Of a stretch of 19,175 nucleotides of DNA, positions 15,001 through 19,175 are shown piece after piece. The number at the start of each line of letters is the position of its first letter. Position 1 is the stretch's first letter. The notes below the pieces were generated by a model. The model made no database searches, was not told the DNA's origin, and saw only the letters and a program-made list of their open reading frames with translations. The stretch spans positions 1 to 19,175 of the forward strand of contig JBDTUE010000061.1 in assembly GCA_040007895.1 (NCBI GenBank). The letters run 5' to 3'. The stretch is from JADJLQ01 sp040007895 (GTDB taxonomy: Bacteria; Bacteroidota; Bacteroidia; Chitinophagales; Saprospiraceae). Made by a program: the position numbers and the translations under genes.

Positions 15001-18000
15001 CCGATGAAGTGACATTGACAGAATCGCAAACAGACGAATGTGGTGGACAACCACATTTGAAGAGATCTACATCACCAACCTGGTATTTTTGGTCACTACC
15101 ATAGGTGTGATTGAAATCAATAAAAATATCTGTAGCTCCGTTTGATGGATCGGGAGCATTACCAGCTGAGGATAAACCTTCAATTCCGTAAACATCACAA
15201 AGGCCGGGAATGGCTGCAGTATTTAAACAATTTCCTGTCGCCCAAACTATGCCATCACAAATAGCAGTTGGGATTCCATTTTTTTCCACATAGCCATAAT
15301 CAACTCCTCCAGCACTATTTCTTCCTGATCCATATCCAACATTATGAGGAACATTAGTGCTAATCCAAGTACCATTACTAAGCTCATATTCAAAAACACT
15401 TGCAGTGTGTGCATACCCACGCTCAGCCAATAACATTCGACCGTCTGATGCAAACTCAATATCTGTTATCTTTTCTTCAGCTCCCGGAATAGGGGAGAGT
15501 TCAAGAACTTCATTGCCTCTCCATAATCCTGGAAAACCAGGAACCTGAGATATGGCTGCAAAATTTCCTGTACCATCAAGTCCAATGGACCAAATCTGTT
15601 TTGAATTGGCCAAACTTTCCTCGCGTGCGAAATATACACGGTTGTTGTAAACACCAATGCCCCATAACCGTTCCTCCGGTTTCTCCTCCAATCCATTCAC
15701 CCTACTATCCAGTGTAAATGGATCAAAAGCACTTAATAAATTTCCAGAAGGGCTTATTCTATAAATTCTACCATCTTCCAAATTCGTCAGAAACAATTGC
15801 TGATGGATCGCGTCATAAACAATGTTTCCAATGCCATTCCCAAATCCTCCTTTGTTGGGCAACATATTACCTGTATTATAAGCAGTAAGTCCCGATGTCT
15901 GAGCTGTAAAAACGATAGGCGTTGTAGTATTTGGTGTGGCAATATTAGTTTTATATACACCTGCACTTCCTCCGGGGCCAGCAGCTGTGACTAAGTGAAA
16001 ACTGATATTAAGAAATGCGTCATAATTGTACACATCAGTAGCCGACAAATAAACATCTCCTATCATATGGTCAAGTGCAATACCGAATACATTTCCTATA
16101 CCTGCTCTTGTCCACGATGGCGGATAAACAGTTGGTACATTTACCCAATCATTTCCAACCGGAGCTGATGAAGTGTTGAATGAGGGATCGTAAATGACAG
16201 CCACTGGTTGATTGGCTGCCGGAGAATAGCAGGTGGCTACCATTCTGGCACATCCGTTGGTCATCGATGTTCCACAATTGACAGTCACAGTAAATGAGCA
16301 CGTTGAAGTATTCCCGCAATCATCTATAGCCGTATACACTATTGTAGAAACACCTTCATGAAAGTTAATTCCACTTGCATCATTTTGCCCACTGGCTGTT
16401 GTAACTCCGGAAACATTATAATTTATATTTACTCCAGAGCAATTGTCAGAAGCAACTAGCCATTTTATTCCATTCACCACCTTTGAACATGGCGACTGAC
16501 CCGAAGCAACTACTGTCATGTTTGCCGGACAAACGATTACAGGAGGAATATCTTCAGCTACCTGAACCAGTGTCGCACATGTGCTTGTATTCCCACACCA
16601 ATCCGAAACTGTTAACACCACAGGGAATTCACCACAACCATGAATTACAGAAGGACTAACACTCATGGATGCAATCTGACAATTATCAAATGAACCACCA
16701 TCAATTAATTGAGGGGTGATCATTGCCTGGCAATTGGCATCTAATTCCAAACCAACTCCTGTACAAATGACAACAGGTGGAATATTATCTACAATCACCA
16801 CATTATGACAGATGGTATTGCTACATGCGCTGAAAGGACCAGTGCCTGTGGCTGTAAGACATACATTGTATGTGCCACATCCTGGAAAAGTAACAAATGG
16901 ATTTTGTGAAGTTGAACTGGAAGGATTTCCATTCTGGAAAGTCCAGACCCAGGAAGGAACAAATGGGAGGGTGGAATGATCGGTAAATGATACATCACCG
17001 CAATCAGTCAGAAAAGTAAATTCTGCTGCACACGAGGCTCCACAAACAGAAAGCGTATCCCAGTCAACAAAACTTGTGGGTATCGTGGATGATGGAGGCA
17101 CATCATAAAAATTGAGCGTAGGACAACATGGACCATTGAATAAAGTAGAAGTTGGGCTTAGATCCACAGGAGTTTCAAACGCACAAGCCGAAGTCAGATT
17201 TCCGTCAGTGATTCCAAAATAATAATCATTCATTCCAAATCCATTTGCATACGTCCTTCCTTCTGCATAAACAAGTTTATTAGTGTTCACTGCTGAATAA
17301 TGGCCGCCCAAATATGTGGAAGCAGTGTTGTCCAAATACCGTCCTAAACTCCAAAGCGGAATAGGAAAAGTAGTTCCGAGGTTATCATCAAATTTTTGAA
17401 TTACCGTTCGCGAAACACCCGCTATTGTAGTAGTCCCAACGATGTAAATTAATCCTCCTGAATCTGTAAAAATTTGCTGGATATCTTCAATGCCATTTAC
17501 TTCAGCTTCCCAAAGGGGAATAAAGTCATGATCAAATCGCATGATGTGAGGTTTAAACCCAGGTAGCCGGGGTGTAGCTGCTGCCAGAATATCAGTCCCA
17601 ACAACTTCTATATCCACATAGATATATTGGTTAGGGCCCTGAACCCCGGTGATAAATGCATTCGTAACAGGATCCATTTGGTAAATGACAGCATTATTAC
17701 TTGCGTCCTTTCCGCACACCGCTAATTCTCCTGTTTGGAGAATATCGAGGTTGTAAGCGAAATCATCCAAACCAGCTCCATCAAATTGTTTCTTATTTAC
17801 CACAGCGCAACCTCCACCTGATGAAGAAATAGTAAAAAGCACTACATCTGCTAAAGTGCTCGTATGAAAACCAAGTGCAGAATACATTCCTCCGGTTGCA
17901 TTTTTCCTAATCGATCCAACAGCTTCCATTCCTGGCCCATTATATTTGTTGAGACACGATAACTGCCCATTGACATCCATCTCTCCTATTATGCTTTCGT

Positions 18001-18322
18001 TCGAACTATTTAATGGCAGCGTAAGACCTACAAACAATAAATGTCCCGAAGAAGTGACGATTCCATCCGTAAGCCCTGACATGATATCAAGCTTATGGGT
18101 CCATAGCCATTGTCCATTTGTATTAAATCTCGCGACCACTGCATGCTGATCATCAGAACCGAGGGCATAATACCCTTGTGCATCAGGTATGACTTTATTT
18201 AAAAATTCATCGTCAGTAGTGCCATAGATATTGATCTGACTACTGATAGTATGTACCTGCAAAATGAAGAATAATAATATGATCACTGTTGCGAAATGGG
18301 ATTGAATTCTTGAAGCTTTCAT
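9095..18322 (-). CDS. Giant multidomain secreted protein with T9SS sorting domain
   Basis: The 3075-residue protein is exported and probably attached to the cell surface. Order by residue: signal peptide 1-29; beta-propeller-like segment 30-380 (repeated 'GxxxxxxFxxxG' blades such as HAVVARFNTNGQWLW); PKD-like 428-512 (SFTDHS, WTFQNG, GTYNVCLT); two HYR-like domains 513-592 and 593-683 (IPPVIVCPANMTV, DDCGNTSTCSFTVTV); second propeller-like domain 695-1095; cysteine-rich A-B-A-B unit 1098-1585; LamG/concanavalin-like domain 1586-1805 (NGDIDNVLIYNRVL); jelly-roll modules 1818-2005, 2110-2320 and 2803-2985 (NGSFESG, IDDICF; NPSFELG, IDDVCV; WFDNICF); PKD-like 2006-2102 and 2697-2795; threefold repeat 2326-2690; T9SS type A sorting domain about 2996-3075 (VRIYPNPNNGEFTLEL, GMYFVQI, FVKQ). 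The many cysteines fit an extracellular protein. Adhesion or glycan binding is inference; I see no catalytic domain. Confidence 0.93.
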   Translation of the reverse strand: MKASRIQSHFATVIILLFFILQVHTISSQINIYGTTDDEFLNKVIPDAQGYYALGSDDQHAVVARFNTNGQWLWTHKLDIMSGLTDGIVTSSGHLLFVGLTLPLNSSNESIIGEMDVNGQLSCLNKYNGPGMEAVGSIRKNATGGMYSALGFHTSTLADVVLFTISSSGGGCAVVNKKQFDGAGLDDFAYNLDILQTGELAVCGKDASNNAVIYQMDPVTNAFITGVQGPNQYIYVDIEVVGTDILAAATPRLPGFKPHIMRFDHDFIPLWEAEVNGIEDIQQIFTDSGGLIYIVGTTTIAGVSRTVIQKFDDNLGTTFPIPLWSLGRYLDNTASTYLGGHYSAVNTNKLVYAEGRTYANGFGMNDYYFGITDGNLTSACAFETPVDLSPTSTLFNGPCCPTLNFYDVPPSSTIPTSFVDWDTLSVCGASCAAEFTFLTDCGDVSFTDHSTLPFVPSWVWTFQNGNPSSSTSQNPFVTFPGCGTYNVCLTATGTGPFSACSNTICHNVVIVDNIPPVVICTGVGLELDANCQAMITPQLIDGGSFDNCQIASMSVSPSVIHGCGEFPVVLTVSDWCGNTSTCATLVQVAEDIPPVIVCPANMTVVASGQSPCSKVVNGIKWLVASDNCSGVNINYNVSGVTTASGQNDASGINFHEGVSTIVYTAIDDCGNTSTCSFTVTVNCGTSMTNGCARMVATCYSPAANQPVAVIYDPSFNTSSAPVGNDWVNVPTVYPPSWTRAGIGNVFGIALDHMIGDVYLSATDVYNYDAFLNISFHLVTAAGPGGSAGVYKTNIATPNTTTPIVFTAQTSGLTAYNTGNMLPNKGGFGNGIGNIVYDAIHQQLFLTNLEDGRIYRISPSGNLLSAFDPFTLDSRVNGLEEKPEERLWGIGVYNNRVYFAREESLANSKQIWSIGLDGTGNFAAISQVPGFPGLWRGNEVLELSPIPGAEEKITDIEFASDGRMLLAERGYAHTASVFEYELSNGTWISTNVPHNVGYGSGRNSAGGVDYGYVEKNGIPTAICDGIVWATGNCLNTAAIPGLCDVYGIEGLSSAGNAPDPSNGATDIFIDFNHTYGSDQKYQVGDVDLFKCGCPPHSSVCDSVNVTSSVSPEVLDSCCFILTLHNQKLNYFTGIQLCTSNGVSISTVASLNGWTLDGYSAQFLSLVPPGPSGSLAPGGNYNFIKFCLSNYLNVPNQQVMVKYFGPDETIVCVDTLNFNCSKKPKCIKVTDTVECAANGKYKMSFCIMSNALIGWNVNSVQLNPPPGITFTPSVFSVNNLMPGQMQCGFMTLISGAVDGQTICYSITAHKDDISTNPNVNPTTCCTDTLMLGCVTMPECICNNLSASATEVDQMGDTCCWKISLSNGYSNTLFTGVQLDILGGVVFGAIVNPLGSGWSSASTPTQAIFKPKPVGSFIGATGVLPIFCLSGINSSSQVPQQIVLSWLGPNETVICKDTIDLDCEPPVHIPCAALINPDIHCDPNAPGTYIFTFQVKNNSANGNNTGFNANQIVLNPIFPPLSISPSQFIIPSLPPAGISAVQTATIIGVQAYQSVCFNLSIHQASNGSDLNCCTNAQQYCFTIPSCPCDTIISAVGLTGYFPFVTNAQDLSPTGIPGFVNGPSTVAGHDNFPNSAYHFNGTSNGIDLTTDNRNISNEVSIVAWVKTSELQLGQWVAGKYSFPELKGYGLSIGDNTNQNIGHVAFGGRDGTGGYYSSGFSIDTVNDGNWHCIIGTAGNNLWKVYVDGALRQSAAGGTNNLATSLNERFTIGYHTDPTKPLWMNGDIDNVLIYNRVLADDEIECLCSGTLPDIEYCDCGAVNNPIPNQIANGSFESGYSGFSTSLAPNIPCGWSSYVIAKNANLKCSTWPSFYDHTTGSGNFMVIDGNPTYASNIWNEPVYVVPGMTYCFSYWTASIYSSSKQYFDLDVIIQGNDGFNNTSKPIGTSTISETFLPGQITPTWIKHAVIWTCPNNFYGPYTIIINQKPSAFGDDYSDFGIDDICFTKFTKPDSCCANIDYFNSLVAQGFTFTQNGCDVTVCSPQFDSCHYFGMEPTFGDGIPVPAVVVPANGCWSHTYTQSGSYTICATVYEDTCWSKVMCTTVNVICDPSGCTCPANPLVSNPSFELGVSGFPNGQNQIGQSTDWFSSNGGVTSIGDWFSYPTPYFPGFYLDPNQGPLELRAHCGTKYAGIDLSTCEGISTAFTTPIPAGNTYNVGFYWSISQPVTSPFNFHAIMSGGNCNVNLTGSNTCTHTCGGDFHIVVPVTSLNLPGVWYYQSSTGIAPNLGSSSLFTIKNITFAGMLGQQAVDNYLFIDDVCVTSTPPDMCECRDADNLVLADGNNQIPTVPFNAVPISLSCDSTGNGIFTLFGEPHCAGDSCLGSDFSWIITDSSGFIVRLGTQPLSGYTGGNSGFFALQAPKSAFTPGIIYTITITTYCGTKACPISVQFVIDCDLCKCGTYTDLNWRPSQGAPNQEIHCGDFLTLGCLPPGFNIMFGGNFTCIGDSCPPSSINWGIRKAGTQTYLVSTSSITGPGFNFAIPGTYFSNPGVYELFIVGDCNNKFCPPCMFTITSLGCPCKCDLFDKIKLVNKKSGTNQNISCGNNPPIVLNCPPVSQPYKITGKLNCDPTSCKGSNLHWELKTGSTVAASGNQLGPWFSITLDNYSLAGLNGLYELVLTGKCGNDTCTCVLRFDISGCPVEPVCPCDNQFYNNVALGFSYGWDSASGGCSWKFTPKVTQCDSVFWEVTGPNGFAKSGSKIGNQAFTATFPDGTFDTYKVTMKVHRPGTNCWQTYCTYVTLDCLITGGLLGKCENNEIDNSGFNENSIAGILGHGGITQGWTSRSGSPQLMDGNGCGDPFSIQLAGRCVKEEVDIIDYPIFIPTGSPGFKFSACYWASQEELRPGTQLVLRISDFPQETAECSDFCQEVARIPIDLPSGEEWKSIATSFLLNGVSGNKYLTLHIENDLIDDELDANSNVWFDNICFEQNDWTTVPTFEIKTESELVRIYPNPNNGEFTLELPSPADHDVRIRIIGLTGQLQYEKQAEAGSSIQRMEINYLPEGMYFVQILSDDGVMGVSRFVKQ
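10235..11359 (-). repeat. Threefold repeat of a cysteine-patterned domain in the giant protein
   Basis: Residues 2326-2450, 2451-2573 and 2574-2690 are three copies of a domain of about 120 residues. Each has C-x4-C-x6-W (C2368/C2373/W2380; C2495/C2500/W2507; C2619/C2624/W2631) and a second C-x4-C near the end (C2431/C2436; C2552/C2557; C2674/C2679). Identity outside these positions is low, so the duplications are old. I cannot name the family. Confidence 0.75.
13568..15031 (-). repeat. Duplicated A-B domain pair in the giant protein
   Basis: Residues 1098-1220 (A1) and 1338-1462 (A2) align: DSCCFILTLHN with DTCCWKISLSN, and FGPDETIVCVDTLNFNC with LGPNETVICKDTIDLDC. Residues 1222-1337 (B1) and 1463-1585 (B2) also align: SVQLNPPPGITFTPSVFSV with QIVLNPIFPPLSISPSQFII, QTICYSITAH with QSVCFNLSIH, and a CC pair in each. 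The A-B pair was therefore duplicated as a unit. The family is not known to me. Confidence 0.72.
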
Positions 18323-18331
18323 TAGTTGGAT

Positions 18332-18341
18332 TTTACTGGGT
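18332..18341 (-). promoter_or_regulatory. Leader motif ACCCAGTAAA, second copy
   Basis: The 10 bases identical to 6861-6870 lie 9 nt before the start codon of the giant gene. The following bases differ, which makes the shared decamer stand out. Confidence 0.4.
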
Positions 18342-18477
18342 TAATATTAATTGTTAATAGAATTTGTTTAGATTTCCGAAAATTGCAAAAAGTGTTCGCT
18401 GTTTCATTCTCTCAAATGATTTGGAAACCAAAACTTAAAAACTTTGCAAGCCAAAGATTAAAGACTAAGTATATTCA

Positions 18478-18501
18478 ATCAATACTCCATTGGAGTATTT
18501 T
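18478..18501. repeat. Palindromic repeat, copy 1
   Basis: The core AATACTCCATTGGAGTATT (18481-18499) is a perfect palindrome with 9-bp arms and one central base. With its flanks (ATC before, TT after) the 24 bp recur exactly at 18866-18889. A T-run follows on the plus strand, so it could be a small terminator, a protein-binding site or a dispersed repeat. Confidence 0.7.
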
Positions 18502-18594
18502 AGTATCATTGCAGTATAATTAAATCGTTACCGTTTAACAAAATCCTTAATCATCTAAATTTTTAATTTCAATGAATGAGTGAAATGAGATAAC

Positions 18595-18655
18595 TAATAT
18601 AAACCGGGTTGTCTTATACCAGAAGTACATCAACAACCCGGTTCCAAAAAATAAG
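18595..18655. repeat. Structured intergenic element, copy 2
   Basis: AACCGGGTTGT (18602-18612) and ACAACCCGGTT (18633-18643) are perfect 11-bp arms around a 20-nt loop. The segment aligns with 7030-7092: the first 13 bases and the last 11 are identical. It lies about 50 bp past the stop of the 34-codon fragment on the minus strand and could be the terminator of a lost gene. Confidence 0.6.
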
Positions 18656-18692
18656 ATTTAAAACTGCTTCAAGAGTTTTATGTTTTAAATAC

Positions 18693-18797
18693 TTACTCCC
18701 TCAAAACAGGCCGATACAAATATATTCCTGGAATTAAATCATACACGAAAATTGTACGATTTATGCTCCTGACTTCAATATAAATTTGTTTGATCAT
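18693..18797 (-). pseudogene. 34-codon frame resembling the end of a T9SS sorting domain
   Basis: The frame starts with ATG at 18797 and reads SINRTIFVYDLIPGIYLYRP and VLRE before TAA. The pattern 'hxxxDLxPGIYhYRh' is typical near the end of Bacteroidota T9SS sorting domains, and a stem-loop follows on the same strand. It is probably what is left of the 3' end of a secreted-protein gene. The similarity is short and could be chance. Confidence 0.35.
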
Positions 18798-18865
18798 TAC
18801 ACTTTAAGCTTAGTAAAATGGGTGTTATGTATTACATGTTAAAGATTGCAGTTGTATTTCGCCGG

Positions 18866-18890
18866 ATCAATACTCCATTGGAGTATTTTT
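18866..18890. repeat. Palindromic repeat, copy 2
   Basis: This is the second exact copy of the 24-bp segment with core AATACTCCATTGGAGTATT (18869-18887), 388 bp from copy 1 and followed by TTTTT. It lies about 110 bp past the stop of the LuxR-type gene. Confidence 0.7.
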
Positions 18891-18901
18891 GAAGCTTAAC
18901 T

Positions 18902-18924
18902 GGAAGATCAAACCATGATCTTCC
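18902..18924 (-). terminator. Possible terminator hairpin after the LuxR-type gene
   Basis: GGAAGATCA and TGATCTTCC form a perfect 9-bp stem with a 5-nt loop, about 75 nt past the regulator's stop codon on the minus strand. No clear T-run follows, so terminator activity is uncertain. Confidence 0.4.
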
Positions 18925-18999
18925 TAACCATAGTTCGTTCGTGATCACAAAGGATCGTGTCGTAAAAATTTGGTTTTGTGGAGGCAGAATTGAATTATT

Positions 19000-19175
19000 T
19001 CAAACCAATCCCTGCTGCACCGCCTTCATCACCGCCTCATTCCTGCAGGTGACATGAAGTTTTTGATAGATATTCCGGACATGCGTCCGCACCGTTTCAT
19101 AGCTGATGAAATTTTTTTCCGAGATCGTTTTATAATCATCTCCATCAATCATGAGGGCAAGTAATTCCTTTTCCC
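19000..19175 (-). CDS. LuxR-type response regulator, C-terminal HTH (partial)
   Basis: The last 58 residues of a minus-strand gene are visible, and the rest lies beyond the window. They read EKELLALMIDGDDYKTISEK, then SYETVRTHVRNIYQKLHV, ending in AVMKAVQQGLV. This is the GerE/LuxR-type four-helix DNA-binding domain: 'REKELLxLMxxGxxYKxIxE...SxxTVRxHxxNIYxKLHVxxRxEAVxKA'. In Bacteroidota such domains usually follow a CheY-like receiver and act as two-component response regulators, but the receiver cannot be seen here. The target genes are unknown. Confidence 0.88.
   Translation of the reverse strand, partial: EKELLALMIDGDDYKTISEKNFISYETVRTHVRNIYQKLHVTCRNEAVMKAVQQGLV

Larger units (their letters stand above)
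18502..18999. other. Intergenic region upstream of the giant gene
   Basis: Apart from the elements listed separately (structured element copy 2, a 34-codon fragment, the second palindrome and a hairpin), this AT-rich stretch shows no gene. Together with 18323-18501 it separates the LuxR-type regulator from the giant gene on the same strand, so the two are probably not one operon. Confidence 0.6.

Noticed and set aside
18326..18523. Plus-strand frame upstream of the giant gene
   Set aside because: Its composition is that of AT-rich non-coding DNA, it covers the expected promoter of the giant gene and it has no family resemblance.

Overview
The window looks like a chromosomal piece of a Bacteroidota bacterium, probably from the Saprospiraceae or a nearby lineage. 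The reasons are the AT-rich intergenic DNA, a type IX secretion (T9SS) C-terminal sorting domain on a 3075-residue secreted protein, HYR/PKD/LamG-type extracellular modules, an AbiEi antitoxin and an AAA/DUF4143 ATPase of the kinds common in that phylum, and low-complexity TACGA-type intergenic repeats. The assignment is made from protein style only.

Region 1 (about 1-4500) is accessory DNA made largely of broken defence and toxin-antitoxin genes. In order it holds: the tail of an unidentified gene; a 38-codon remnant of an MNT-type nucleotidyltransferase; a complete AbiEi antitoxin gene behind two copies of an 8-3-8 palindromic operator; its AbiEii toxin reduced to a start and a C-terminal piece; a complete AAA/DUF4143 ATPase; a decayed minus-strand fragment; a 21-bp perfect inverted repeat followed by the C-terminal third of a second ATPase; the first 100 or so residues of an MmeI-like restriction-modification enzyme; a 42-bp direct-repeat block; and a Fic-type operator followed by only the last 38 codons of a Fic protein. 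In several cases a control region or a gene end survives while the catalytic body is gone, so this is a defence island in decay. Only the AbiEi antitoxin and the DUF4143 ATPase look intact.

Region 2 (about 4580-9000) has a minus-strand secreted protein with 24 tandem 17-residue repeats and a DUF1566/Lcl-type C-terminal domain, a plus-strand cytoplasmic coiled-coil protein of unknown function, and a small secreted protein of unknown function.

Region 3 (9095-18322) is one minus-strand gene for a giant, cysteine-rich, multidomain secreted protein ending in a T9SS sorting domain. It contains a doubled A-B unit and a threefold repeat with an invariant cysteine pattern, neither of which I can assign to a named family. 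A strong stem-loop just past its stop codon probably ends the transcript.

Region 4 (18323-19175) is non-coding apart from a 34-codon fragment and the C-terminal helix-turn-helix of a LuxR-type regulator that runs off the window. It carries two copies of a perfect palindrome and a stem-loop element that is a diverged copy of one upstream of the 17-residue-repeat gene. Those two large secreted-protein genes also share a 10-nt leader motif at nearly the same distance from their start codons, which hints at common ancestry or common control of their upstream regions.
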